A stretch of DNA of 58,829 nt from Mycolicibacterium vaccae NBRC 14118 = CIP 105934 (lineage in GTDB: Bacteria; Actinomycetota; Actinomycetes; Mycobacteriales; Mycobacteriaceae). The stretch spans positions 1 to 58,829 of the forward strand of contig NZ_BCRS01000015.1 in NCBI RefSeq assembly GCF_001552715.1. The letters are read 5' to 3'. The first letter of the stretch is position 1. Each line of letters starts with the position of its first letter. The position numbers and the translations under genes are program-made. The notes beneath the pieces are model-generated. The model was given only the letters and a program-made list of their open reading frames with translations, had not been told where the DNA came from and made no database searches. Positions 35,955 to 44,432 of the stretch are shown here, one piece after another.

Positions 35955-37435
35955 TCGGCGGCGATGTCGTTGACGCACTGGTTCGTTCCGGCCGTCACGA
36001 TGGTGTGTCCCTCACCTTCCACCGTGAGCAGCGCACTGCCCAAAGTCTGTGCCAGCCGGATGCCCCCGGCATGCGGGGTGGTCGGGTCGCCCGTGATCGA
36101 CACCACGAGCGTCGGGGGAAGGCCGTCGATATCGGTGGCATAGGGGAAGCCGAGCGTCGGTTCGGCCGGCCAGTGCTCGCACCCGTCGCGGGCGCCGGTC
36201 AGGACGACCCCGGGATCCATGAACGGTGCCGCTTCGAAGATGCGGGCGCGCAACGTGTTCCCGTCACGCTCGCTGAGCCGCTCCTCGTCCATGCAGTTGG
36301 TGGCGTAGAGCGCCTCGGTGAAATTGGTCCAGTTGCCCTCGGCGTCGCGCAGCGCGAAGTCGTAACCGAGTTGCCGCAGTTCGTCACCGCGTCCCTGCTG
36401 CTGCACCTGCGCGATCCCGGCGATGACGCGGGGCCAGGCCGCCTCGGAGTACAGCCCGGAGATCACCCCGCCGACGGCGCCGTCGAAGTCGAGCTCGGAG
36501 TCCAGCGCCGGTATCGCCGCGGCGTAGAGCGGACGCACGATCTCGTGGAACCTGTCGGTGGCCGCGGCCGGGTCGGTGCCCAGCGGGCAGCCGGGCCGGG
36601 TGGCGCAGAACGCGGCCATCTGCTCGAAGGAACGCTGGAACCCGGAGAAGGCGCCCACGCGGCGCTCGAAGGTCCGCTGGCTGGGGTCGATGGCCCCGTC
36701 GAGCACCATCGCGCGGACGTTACGGGGGAACTGCTCGGCGTAGACCGCGCCCAGTCGCGTCCCGTAACTCTGGCCCAGGAACGTCAACCGCTCGTCACCG
36801 AGCACCGCCCGCAGCACGTCCATGTCGCGCGCGGTGTTGCGGGTGCCCAGGCCGGCGAGGACGTCAGCGCCGCCCGAACCTTGCGCGCACCGTTCGAAGA
36901 CGTGCCTGGTGTCCTCCGCTGTCCACTGCACGGTCGTGCCCTGGGTGGTCAGCACGATGTCACCCCGGTCGGCCTCGGCATCGGTGAAGCAGTCGACCGC
37001 CGGCTCCGAGGCGCCGACACCGCGCGTGTCGAAACCGACGAGATCGAACCGGTCGGTGACCCGGCTTCCCGGCAACGACAGCGCCGTCGCGGCGGCGGCG
37101 AACAAGCCCGACCCGCCGGGCCCACCCGGATTGATCACCAGCGAACCGACGGCCTCACCGACGGCGGGCACCCGCATCACGGCGAGGCGCACGGTGTCGC
37201 CGTGGGGCTCCCGGTAATCGAGCGGAACCTCGAGATAGCCGCACTGTGCCGTCGTCGCCCGGTCGAAGACCGCAGTCTCGATGGAGGTGGTGGCGTAACC
37301 GCCGCACGGTTCCCACGCGATCTGCTGGCTGTGGAACCGTCCGAGACCGGAGGGCGTCGACGTCGTGGAAGTGCCTGTGCCGCAGGCGGTCAGCGTGGCC
37401 GTGAGCATCAGCAGCAACAGGCGGGAAGTGTTCAC
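35903..37435 (-). CDS. Secreted TAP-type alpha/beta hydrolase lipoprotein (CaeA/Hip1-like)
   Basis: The 510-residue exported hydrolase belongs to the tripeptidyl-aminopeptidase/SlpD group, like M. tuberculosis Rv2223c and Rv2224c. The lipobox LTAC gives Cys18. The mature protein shows LVINPGGPGGSG (oxyanion), DLVGFDTRGVGASEP, the nucleophile elbow LGQSYGTRLG, a Cys-rich cap, and a late GEGHTIV for the catalytic His. The GTG at 37435 places the signal peptide at the N-terminus; the ATG-type extension upstream would put 15 polar residues before it. It acts outside the cytoplasmic membrane. Confidence 0.88.
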   Translation of the reverse strand: MNTSRLLLLMLTATLTACGTGTSTTSTPSGLGRFHSQQIAWEPCGGYATTSIETAVFDRATTAQCGYLEVPLDYREPHGDTVRLAVMRVPAVGEAVGSLVINPGGPGGSGLFAAAATALSLPGSRVTDRFDLVGFDTRGVGASEPAVDCFTDAEADRGDIVLTTQGTTVQWTAEDTRHVFERCAQGSGGADVLAGLGTRNTARDMDVLRAVLGDERLTFLGQSYGTRLGAVYAEQFPRNVRAMVLDGAIDPSQRTFERRVGAFSGFQRSFEQMAAFCATRPGCPLGTDPAAATDRFHEIVRPLYAAAIPALDSELDFDGAVGGVISGLYSEAAWPRVIAGIAQVQQQGRGDELRQLGYDFALRDAEGNWTNFTEALYATNCMDEERLSERDGNTLRARIFEAAPFMDPGVVLTGARDGCEHWPAEPTLGFPYATDIDGLPPTLVVSITGDPTTPHAGGIRLAQTLGSALLTVEGEGHTIVTAGTNQCVNDIAADYLVDLVLPDEGATCRL

Positions 37436-37490
37436 GTTCCCAGGATGGGAGTGGGCCTGCCGCGCCGCCAGTGACGCCACGTCATGTGCT

Positions 37491-38093
37491 TCACAGCCAG
37501 TCGTGTTCGCGGGCGTACCGGGCCGCTTCGTGGCGGGTGCGGGTCTGGGTCTTCTGCATGGCGCTGGACAGATAGTTGCGCACCGTGCCCTGCGCCAGGT
37601 GCAGTTGTGCGGCGATCTCGGCCACCGAGTAGCCCTGGCTGGTCACGCGCAGCACGTCGATCTCGCGGTCGGTCAGCGGGCAGTCGTCGACGATCGCCGC
37701 GGCCGAGACGTCCTGATCGATCCATCGGCGGCCCTCGTGCAGCGCGGCGATGATCGCCGCGAGATGTGCGGGTTCGGCGGATTTACTGGCGAACCCCTGG
37801 ATTCCGAGTTTCAACGCGCTGCGCAGCACCCCCGGCCGGGCGTGCCGGGTGAGCATCAGGATCCGCTGGTCGGGCAACACCCGGCGGATCTGGGCGACCG
37901 CCGCCAGGCCGTCCACCCCGGGCATCTCGAGGTCGATCACCAGCACGTCGGGCTGGTGGGACAGCGTGGCTCGGACCGCGTCGGCCCCGTCGACGGCCTC
38001 CGCGACCACCGTGATGTCGCCTTCGAGGGGCAGCAGTGAGGCGAGCGCCTTGCGCAGCAGCACCTCGTCGTCGGCGAGTACCACGGTGGTCAC
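37491..38093 (-). CDS. LuxR/NarL-type response regulator
   Basis: The 200-residue response regulator has a receiver domain (1-120) with acidic DDE at 8-10, phospho-acceptor Asp54 (LVIDLEMPG) and Lys in ASKSAEP. The C-terminal LuxR helix-turn-helix (about 137-195) includes LTDREIDVLRVTSQGYSVAEIA. Its GTG overlaps the stop of the histidine kinase gene (GTGA). The pair is divergent from the ABC-2 exporter, and the palindrome at 39309-39323 is its probable site. Confidence 0.93.
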   Translation of the reverse strand: MTTVVLADDEVLLRKALASLLPLEGDITVVAEAVDGADAVRATLSHQPDVLVIDLEMPGVDGLAAVAQIRRVLPDQRILMLTRHARPGVLRSALKLGIQGFASKSAEPAHLAAIIAALHEGRRWIDQDVSAAAIVDDCPLTDREIDVLRVTSQGYSVAEIAAQLHLAQGTVRNYLSSAMQKTQTRTRHEAARYAREHDWL

Positions 38094-39274
38094 GAAGCTT
38101 GCTCCGGAAACGTTGCCGCCGTATGGAAGTGGCCGTTGTCCAATGCCGCGGTCAGTTCGCCACCGCGATCCGCCACCCGTTGGGCCAGCGCGGCGAGCCC
38201 GTGCAACTCCGGTAGCACCGCCTCGCTGACGCCGTTGTTGACGACGGTGAGACTGTGCGAGGTCAGCACGATCTGCGCGCGGGTGGCCCGGGAGTGCCGC
38301 AGGATGTTGGTGGTGGTCTCCCGCAACACCTGTGCCAGAAGGTCGATGGCGGGGGAGGTGACCTCGGCGCACCGGTCGACCTGCACGTCGATACCCGCCG
38401 CTTCGAGCAGATTGCGTGCGTTCTCCAGCTCCACGGACAGGTTCAGCCGCCGCTGCCCGTAGGCCAGTTCTTTGGTCCGGGCGATGGTGTCGGCGATCAG
38501 ATCGTGGATCTCGCACAGTTCCTGCTCGGCGCGCGCGGCGTCCCGGTGGATCAGCTTCTGCGCCAACGCGATCTTGAGCTTGGCCACGTGCAGCGTGTGT
38601 CCCTGGATATCGTGCAGGTCACTGGCGAAGCGCACCCGTTCCCGCGCCACCGCCAACTCCGCATCCCGTTCGCGGGTTTCCTCGAGTTCGGCCACGACGT
38701 CGTAGAAACGCCTGTTGGGGAACATCAGACCGGTCACCGTGGCGGTGACACCGGTCGGGACGATGACGTCGGCGATCAGCTCGCCGGTACCGGCCTGCGG
38801 TGTGGTCGCCACCGCCAGCACTCCCACCGCGGCCACATAGCCCACCAGGCCGAACGCCGCGAGTGCGCGGTGGCGGGGAAGTGTCGGGACGATCAGGCTT
38901 CCCACCATGGTGATGGCGAAGAACGCCCCCTGCTCCACGCTGTCGATCAGCAGAGCGCCGAACGGCCACACCGCCGCCGCCACGGCAAGACAGGGCAGCG
39001 CGACAGGGGCCAGCGCGTCGGCGGTCCACCGCTCGAACGCCAGCAGCGCCGCAGCCACCCCCAGCCCCAGCACCACCGCCTGCTGCCAGGTCTGCGCCTG
39101 CCTGGCGATCAGGAATGCCCCGACCGCGGCGAAACCGGGCAGGAAGAACATCAGGTTGAGAGTGCGGAACCTACGGCGTGCCGCCGCGGGCCTGGGAGAC
39201 GAGAACAGCTGCGGCGCAGAACTATCGGGGTGCGTTGTCACGGTCGGTTTCACCTGTACGACGAATGAGGCCAC
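38090..39274 (-). CDS. DesK/NarX-type sensor histidine kinase
   Basis: The 394-residue kinase has about six membrane spans in residues 38-190 and no large extracellular domain, so it probably senses within the membrane. The HisKA_3 phospho-acceptor His221 lies in ASDLHDIQGHTLHV, followed by a short HATPase domain (LRETTTNILRHSRAT for the N box, then GLAALAQRVADRGG for the G box). The GTG at 39274 has no good alternative nearby. It forms an operon with the LuxR-type regulator downstream. Confidence 0.92.
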   Translation of the reverse strand: MASFVVQVKPTVTTHPDSSAPQLFSSPRPAAARRRFRTLNLMFFLPGFAAVGAFLIARQAQTWQQAVVLGLGVAAALLAFERWTADALAPVALPCLAVAAAVWPFGALLIDSVEQGAFFAITMVGSLIVPTLPRHRALAAFGLVGYVAAVGVLAVATTPQAGTGELIADVIVPTGVTATVTGLMFPNRRFYDVVAELEETRERDAELAVARERVRFASDLHDIQGHTLHVAKLKIALAQKLIHRDAARAEQELCEIHDLIADTIARTKELAYGQRRLNLSVELENARNLLEAAGIDVQVDRCAEVTSPAIDLLAQVLRETTTNILRHSRATRAQIVLTSHSLTVVNNGVSEAVLPELHGLAALAQRVADRGGELTAALDNGHFHTAATFPEQAS

Positions 39275-39308
39275 TACTCATCATCGGCTCCCGGCGCCCG
39301 AGCCGGTA

Positions 39309-39323
39309 GTGACGCAGCGTCAC
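39309..39323. promoter_or_regulatory. Perfect palindrome GTGACGC-A-GCGTCAC in the divergent exporter/kinase gap
   Basis: The 130-bp gap 39275-39404 holds GTGACGCAGCGTCAC, seven-base arms around one central base. AATGTCAC at 39338-39345 and ATGACGC at 39355-39361 are further half-sites. Position between the two-component genes and the exporter fits binding by the LuxR-type regulator with autoregulation. Confidence 0.55.
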
Positions 39324-39404
39324 AAGCAACGCGCCGTAATGTCACTCCGATGAAATGACGCTACCAGCCTGGCGCGGCGGGCCGGTCGGCGCTGGAATGG
39401 GCGC

Positions 39405-40295
39405 ATGCCTTCGAGTCCCGTCATCGATGTCGATTCATTGAACCTGGTGTACGGCAATTTCCATGCGGTCAAGGACGTTTCGTTCCACGTGCGGCCGGGC
39501 GAACTCTACGCGCTCCTGGGCACCAACGGGGCAGGCAAGACGTCGACCCTGGAGGTCGTCGAAGGGCACCGCGGTCCGTCCTCGGGCACCGTCCGGATTT
39601 TCGGAGAGAACCCCGCAAACCGGCGTGCGGTGCGCCCCCGGGTGGGGATCATGCTCCAGGAGAGCGGTTTCTCCCCGGATCTGACCGTCGCGGAATCCGT
39701 TCGGCTGATCGGACGGCTCACCGGCCGCTCGGACTCCGCCGAGCGGGTGCTGGACGTCGTCGACCTCACCGCAAAATCCGAGGTCAGGGTGTCTCAACTG
39801 TCCGGCGGTGAGAAACGGCGCCTCGACTTCGCCACCGCGGTGTACGGCAGGCCGGAGTTGATCTTCCTCGACGAACCGACGACGGGCCTGGACATCCACT
39901 CGCGGGACGCGCTGTGGGACGCGGTGCACCGACTCCGTTCCGACGGCGCCACCATCGTGCTCACGACGCACTATCTGGAAGAGGCCCAGCAGCGGGCCGA
40001 CCGGATCGGCCTGATGCACCGCGGAGTTCTGCACCGCGAGGGAACAGTCGCCGAGCTCACCCGCGCCCTGCCGGCGGTCATCCGGTTCTCACTCGCCCAC
40101 GACGCTCCCGCACCGCCGCGCGCAGCGACCGGCAGAGCGGACGGAACCTACGTCATCGAGACGTTCACCCTGCAGGCCGACCTGAAGGACCTTCTCGACT
40201 GGGCGGGCGCGCACCGGATCGAACTCGTCGGGCTCTCCGCCGCTCCCACCCGGCTCGACGACGTCTTCCGCGCCATCGGTGCGGGCGCCCAGTGA
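39405..40295 (+). CDS. ABC-2 exporter ATPase
   Basis: The 296-residue ATPase is of the DrrA/CcmA type. Walker A is GTNGAGKT (39-46), the signature is QLSGGEKRRLDF, Walker B is LIFLDEPTTGLD and the switch His lies in LTTHYLEEA. A 75-residue C-terminal extension (DUF4162-like) follows, usual for drug-export ATPases. The ATG at 39405 comes after a GC-rich leader. The membrane partner is the next gene. Confidence 0.92.
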   Translation: MPSSPVIDVDSLNLVYGNFHAVKDVSFHVRPGELYALLGTNGAGKTSTLEVVEGHRGPSSGTVRIFGENPANRRAVRPRVGIMLQESGFSPDLTVAESVRLIGRLTGRSDSAERVLDVVDLTAKSEVRVSQLSGGEKRRLDFATAVYGRPELIFLDEPTTGLDIHSRDALWDAVHRLRSDGATIVLTTHYLEEAQQRADRIGLMHRGVLHREGTVAELTRALPAVIRFSLAHDAPAPPRAATGRADGTYVIETFTLQADLKDLLDWAGAHRIELVGLSAAPTRLDDVFRAIGAGAQ

Positions 40296-40302
40296 CCACC
40301 GC

Positions 40303-40310
40303 AGAAGGGG
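40303..40310 (+). promoter_or_regulatory. Ribosome binding site of the ABC-2 permease (decides the start)
   Basis: AGAAGGGG lies five bases before the ATG at 40316. An earlier in-frame GTG at 40292 overlaps the ATPase stop but lacks such a site at proper spacing, so the ATG is preferred. Confidence 0.6.
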
Positions 40311-40315
40311 TTCCC

Positions 40316-41035
40316 ATGCTCACCATCGCCGGAAGCGAACTGCGACAACTCCTCCGCAACCGCGCCGTGCTGATCACCAGCTTCCTGATGCCCGTGGCGG
40401 CCAGTGCGTTCTTCATCCATTACCGCGACCTGTTCGCGTCGATCGGCAGCCTCGGATACATCAGCGCGGTCATCGTCTTCACCATCGGTGCGTTCACCCT
40501 GTACGCCGCGACGGTGACCACCCTGGCCGCTCGCCGGCAGAGTCTGTTCCTCAAGCGGCTGCGCTCGACCGCGGCCGGCGACCCGGCGATTCTCGGGGGG
40601 CTGATGCTGCCGCTGGCCGCGATCTCGCTGTTCCAGGTGGCCGTCATCCTGGCGGTGTTCGCCGCGATCAGCGGCGCGCCGTCGAACGTACCGCTGCTGG
40701 TGGGGGCCGTGGCCTCGACGTGGGCGATGATGCTCGTCCTGGGCATGGCCACCGCGGGGGTCACCCGGTCACCCGAACACGCGCAGGTCACCACATTGCC
40801 GTTGAGCCTGGGAATCATCGCCGTGGCGAGTTGGGTTGGCATCACCGGAACCGAGAACATGGCGGTGCTCAAGCGGCTGCTGCCGGGAGGTTCCGCCACC
40901 GAGATGATCCTCGACGCGTGGAACGGAGGCGTGCCGGTGACGGAATCCGCGCTGCTGCTGGTGCCGACGCTGTCCTGGGCGGCGGTGGCGACCGTGCTGG
41001 CCTCGAGGCTGTTCCGCTGGGAGCCGCGACGATGA
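40316..41035 (+). CDS. ABC-2 type exporter permease
   Basis: The 239-residue membrane protein starts MLTIAGSELRQLLRNRAVL, the usual amphipathic lead of ABC-2 permeases, and has about six spans (VLITSFLMPVAASAFFI, LGYISAVIVFTIGAFTLYAA and others). It pairs with the ATPase upstream to export a lipid, drug or peptide. The stop overlaps the ATG of the exported esterase gene, suggesting that the three form one operon responding to the divergent two-component system. Confidence 0.88.
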   Translation: MLTIAGSELRQLLRNRAVLITSFLMPVAASAFFIHYRDLFASIGSLGYISAVIVFTIGAFTLYAATVTTLAARRQSLFLKRLRSTAAGDPAILGGLMLPLAAISLFQVAVILAVFAAISGAPSNVPLLVGAVASTWAMMLVLGMATAGVTRSPEHAQVTTLPLSLGIIAVASWVGITGTENMAVLKRLLPGGSATEMILDAWNGGVPVTESALLLVPTLSWAAVATVLASRLFRWEPRR

Positions 41036-42042
41036 CGCGCCGGCGGTGGATCCTGTCCGCGATCGTGGCGATCCTCGTCGCCGCCACGGGACTCGGCACT
41101 GCCGCTGTCCAGTTGGGCCTGCCCTGGTGGATGCAGGACGGCGACCGCAACCACGTGTACACCCTCGACGGCGACCGCCAGCGCTATCAAGTGCACCTGC
41201 CGCCCCAGTACGACGGCACCACCAGACTCCCGGTGGTGATGGCCATCCACGGCTGCGGGATGACCGGATTCGGGTGGAACTCGATGAAAGCCACGACGCA
41301 GTTCAACAGCGTCGCCGACCGGGAGGCGTTCATCGTCGTCTACCCGACCCAGCGGATGTTCCAGAACAAGCTCAACTGCTGGAACTCCGGCGACCCCCGG
41401 CAGCAGCACCGGTATACGGGAGAACCCGCTCTGCTCGCCGGCGTGGCCCGGCAGGTCGTCGCGGACTACCACGCGGATCCGGATCAGGTGCACGTCGTCG
41501 GGGCCTCCTCCGGCGCGGGCACCGCGGTGATCCTCGGGACGACCCATCCCGACGTGTTCGCCACCGTCGTGTCGGTCGCCGGCGGCGAATACGGTTTGAA
41601 CCAGGTCGATCCCGAGAATCCCGACGCCACCCCGCCGGTGTACACCGCCCGCCAGGCGTGGGCCCAGATGGGGGAGCGGGCCCGGCAGGTGCCGCTGCTC
41701 GTCATCCAGGGGGACACCGACGACGTGGTGCCAGCCCCGGTGGCCACGCGGCTTGTCGCACACTGGACGGCGGTGAACGATCTGGTGGACGACGGCCTGT
41801 TGAACGACAGCCTGGGCCTGGTCGAAGAATCCGAGACCGTGCCGGCAAGCTCGGGCCGGCGTGCCTACACCCGAAGCGCTCTGTCGACATCGCGGGGTGA
41901 AACACTGGTCGAGTCGTACCTCGTCGAGGGTATGGGCCACGCCTACCCGGGCCCGGCGGGCCAGGGCCTGTTCACCGACCGGACCGGCCCGGCCGCCAGC
42001 GATCTCGCGTGGGAATTCGCGAGACGTCATCCGATGCGCTAG
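41032..42042 (+). CDS. Exported PHB-depolymerase-family esterase
   Basis: The 336-residue alpha/beta hydrolase of the polyhydroxybutyrate depolymerase/feruloyl-esterase group has an N-terminal signal or anchor segment (WILSAIVAILVAATGLGTAA). The core shows VVMAIHGCGMTGFGW (oxyanion), VVGASSGAGTAV (nucleophile Ser), QGDTDDVVP (Asp) and VEGMGHAYPG (His). A Cys pair (HGCG, NCWN) fits extracytoplasmic disulphide formation. The ATG overlaps the permease stop. Its 3' end overlaps the convergent response regulator gene by 4 bp. Confidence 0.87.
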   Translation: MTRRRWILSAIVAILVAATGLGTAAVQLGLPWWMQDGDRNHVYTLDGDRQRYQVHLPPQYDGTTRLPVVMAIHGCGMTGFGWNSMKATTQFNSVADREAFIVVYPTQRMFQNKLNCWNSGDPRQQHRYTGEPALLAGVARQVVADYHADPDQVHVVGASSGAGTAVILGTTHPDVFATVVSVAGGEYGLNQVDPENPDATPPVYTARQAWAQMGERARQVPLLVIQGDTDDVVPAPVATRLVAHWTAVNDLVDDGLLNDSLGLVEESETVPASSGRRAYTRSALSTSRGETLVESYLVEGMGHAYPGPAGQGLFTDRTGPAASDLAWEFARRHPMR

Positions 42043-42704
42043 CCGACGATCCGGTACCGGCGTTCCGGCCGGCCCACCCCGTACTGCAGCCGAAGCTCCA
42101 GCGCGCCGACGCTCAGATAGTGCTCCAGATAGCGTCGCGCACTGACCCGTGAGATCCCGACCAGGTCAGCGCATTCGGCGGCCGACACTTCGCCGGCGTC
42201 GCGCACGGCAGCCAGCACCAGTTCGCCGGTCTCGGCGCCGAGGCCCTTGGGCAACACTTTGGCCGGTGCGGGTTGCGGCGCTCCGAACAGCGAGTCGATC
42301 AACGACTGGTCGGCCCCGCTCGCCGACAGCAGCGCGTCGGCCCGGGTGGCGTAGGCCTGCAGTTTGGTCTCCAGCTGGGGAAACTCGAACGGCTTGATCA
42401 GGTAGTCAGCTGCGCCGCCGTCGAGCGCACCGCGGACGGTGTCGAGCTCACGCGCCGCGGTGATCATGATGACGTCCACCCGGTCGCGTTCAGAACGCAA
42501 GCGCTGCAACACCTCCAGGCCGGTCATGTCGGGCAGGTACACATCGAGCAGGATCAGCGCCGGCCGTAGCTCCCTCGTCGCGGTCAGCGCCTCGGCGCCG
42601 CTGCGGGCGACGCCGACAGCGCGGAACCCGTGCACCCGGTCCACGAACCGGCGGTGGATCTCGGCGACCATGAAGTCGTCGTCGACGACCAGCACGTCAC
42701 GCAT
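42039..42704 (-). CDS. CitB/DcuR-type response regulator
   Basis: The 221-residue regulator's receiver domain has DDD (8-10), Asp54 (LILLDVYLPDM) and Lys in LIKPFEFPQ. The C-terminal half carries a helix-turn-helix with VSAAECADLVGISRVSARRYLEHY, typical of CitB/DctR regulators of C4-dicarboxylate and citrate uptake. The ATG at 42704 overlaps the kinase gene by 8 bp. The divergent tctCBA operon is the probable target. Confidence 0.92.
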   Translation of the reverse strand: MRDVLVVDDDFMVAEIHRRFVDRVHGFRAVGVARSGAEALTATRELRPALILLDVYLPDMTGLEVLQRLRSERDRVDVIMITAARELDTVRGALDGGAADYLIKPFEFPQLETKLQAYATRADALLSASGADQSLIDSLFGAPQPAPAKVLPKGLGAETGELVLAAVRDAGEVSAAECADLVGISRVSARRYLEHYLSVGALELRLQYGVGRPERRYRIVG

Positions 42705-44346
42705 GGTGCGACACCGCCTGCAGTCGCACCAGGAACCGGGCTCCGCCACCGGGCCCGTCGTCCACCTCGATCGTGCCGCCGTGCTGCGCGGTCACCAGGC
42801 GCACCAGCGCCAGGCCGATGCCGCGTCCCCCGGGAACCTCGGGCTTGGAGGTGACCCCGCGGGCGAAGATCGCCTCGCGAAGATGTTCGGGCACACCGGG
42901 TCCGGAGTCGAGCACCGAGATCGCCAACCCGTCGCGGTCATCGATGCACACCGTCACCTGCGCGTGCGGCGCACCCACCGACACGTCCACGGCGTTGTCG
43001 ATCAGGTTGCCCAGCAAGGTGATCACGTCGGTCGCCAGCGCGGGGTCGAGCACCGCCAGATGCGACTGCGGGTCCAGGGACAGGGCGACGTCGCTCTCGG
43101 CGGCCAGCGACGTCTTGGCGATCAGCAGCGCCGCGACCGCCGGATCCGAGATGCGTTGGGTCACCGCGTCGCTGATCTCGGCGCGCCGCCGCGTCAAGGT
43201 CCCCACCAGATCACGCACGGCATCGTACTCGCCGAGCTGCACGAGACCGGAGATCGTGTGTAGCTGGTTGGCGAACTCGTGGGTCTGCGCCCGCAGGGTG
43301 TCGGTGACGCTCTTGTGGGACGACAACTGGCCTTGCAGCGCAGCGAGTTCGGTGCTGTCGCGCATCGTGATGACCGTGCCGATCCGGCGGCCCTGACTGG
43401 TGGCAGGCCGCCGGCTCAACGTCAGCACCCGCGTCCTGGTCGCGATCACCGTGTCGCCGGCGCCGCCGGAACCCTCGCCGTCCTCGGCGGCCGCCAGGAA
43501 CGACACCACCGCCGGGTCGATCCCGGCGGTGCCCACCCGCAGCCCGACCGCGTCGTCGGGCACCCCGAGCAGGTCGCGCGCGCCGTCGTTGAGCAGGGTG
43601 ATCTCGCCCTCGTTGTTCACCGCGATCACCCCTTCCCGGATGCTGTGCAGCAGGGCCTCGCGGTGGTCGGCCAGGCTGGCGATCTCGGCCACCTCCAGGC
43701 CCCGTGTGTGCCGCTTGATCCGGCGGGACAGCAGCCACGACGCGACCAGGCCCAGCGCCGCGCCCAGGCCCAGATAGAGCAGCAGGCCTTCACCGGCCCC
43801 GCTGAGCAGCGCCCAGATCGACGGGTAGGCCTCGCTCACCGACGCCACCGCCAGCACCTGCCCGTCGGTGGACAGGATCGGCACCTGGCCGACCAGGCTG
43901 TGCGTGGCGTCGATGTCGGCATCGCCGAACCAGGCGCGGCCTTCGTCGGCACGGCTGGGCCCCAGGTCGACCCGGGCACCGCCGCGCGACGGATCCGAGG
44001 ACACCCGCACGGTGCCGTCGGGACCCAGGATCTCGGCCAGCGTGGCGCCGGACAACGCGACCGCGCGGTCCACCTCCGGCGCCAGCGTGCGCGCGACGAA
44101 CGGGTCGGCCGGATGCTGTTCGGTGCGCTCGCGCACGATCGGCGTCGAGGCCATGTTCTCGGCGACGGCGATCATCCGCTGGCCCCGGACCTCACGGAAC
44201 TCGCCCTCGGACTGGGCCACCGACACCCCGGCGACGGCGACGAGCACCACCGCGACGACCACCAGCTGGAACGCCAGGAACTGCCCGGCGAGGCTGCGTC
44301 CCCGCATCAGGCCGGCGGCCGCTGACCTCGTGTTCTTAATGACCAC
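42697..44346 (-). CDS. CitA/DcuS-type sensor histidine kinase
   Basis: The 549-residue kinase senses carboxylates outside the cell. It has a first membrane span (about 19-38), an extracytoplasmic PAS-like (sCache) domain (about 40-175) and a second span (about 178-198). A cytoplasmic PAS domain follows (HSIREGVIAVNNEGEITLLN), then the DcuS/CitA His motif THEFANQLHTISGL with His356, and an HATPase domain (NLIDNAVDVS, GGRGIGLALVR). The GTG at 44346 is chosen because AAAGGA lies four bases upstream; an ATG at 44307 is the alternative. Confidence 0.92.
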   Translation of the reverse strand: MVIKNTRSAAAGLMRGRSLAGQFLAFQLVVVAVVLVAVAGVSVAQSEGEFREVRGQRMIAVAENMASTPIVRERTEQHPADPFVARTLAPEVDRAVALSGATLAEILGPDGTVRVSSDPSRGGARVDLGPSRADEGRAWFGDADIDATHSLVGQVPILSTDGQVLAVASVSEAYPSIWALLSGAGEGLLLYLGLGAALGLVASWLLSRRIKRHTRGLEVAEIASLADHREALLHSIREGVIAVNNEGEITLLNDGARDLLGVPDDAVGLRVGTAGIDPAVVSFLAAAEDGEGSGGAGDTVIATRTRVLTLSRRPATSQGRRIGTVITMRDSTELAALQGQLSSHKSVTDTLRAQTHEFANQLHTISGLVQLGEYDAVRDLVGTLTRRRAEISDAVTQRISDPAVAALLIAKTSLAAESDVALSLDPQSHLAVLDPALATDVITLLGNLIDNAVDVSVGAPHAQVTVCIDDRDGLAISVLDSGPGVPEHLREAIFARGVTSKPEVPGGRGIGLALVRLVTAQHGGTIEVDDGPGGGARFLVRLQAVSHHA

Positions 44347-44360
44347 TATTTCCTTTGCGT

Positions 44361-44382
44361 TCACATAGGTGACGTAGGTCAC
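44361..44382. promoter_or_regulatory. Interlocked inverted repeats TCAC-ATAG-GTGAC-GTAG-GTCAC before tctC
   Basis: In the 86-bp divergent gap between the CitA-type kinase and tctC, TCAC-ATAG-GTGA (44361-44372) and GTGAC-GTAG-GTCAC (44369-44382) overlap and share one arm. The second is a perfect 5-4-5 inverted repeat, and TAGGTGACG/TAGGTCACT also form a direct repeat with 9-bp period. This is the natural place for a CitB-type regulator to act on both promoters. Confidence 0.5.
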
Positions 44383-44432
44383 TGTCGGGGTCCAGTATTG
44401 CTGAGCATCACCACTAAGTGATTGGGGACGAC

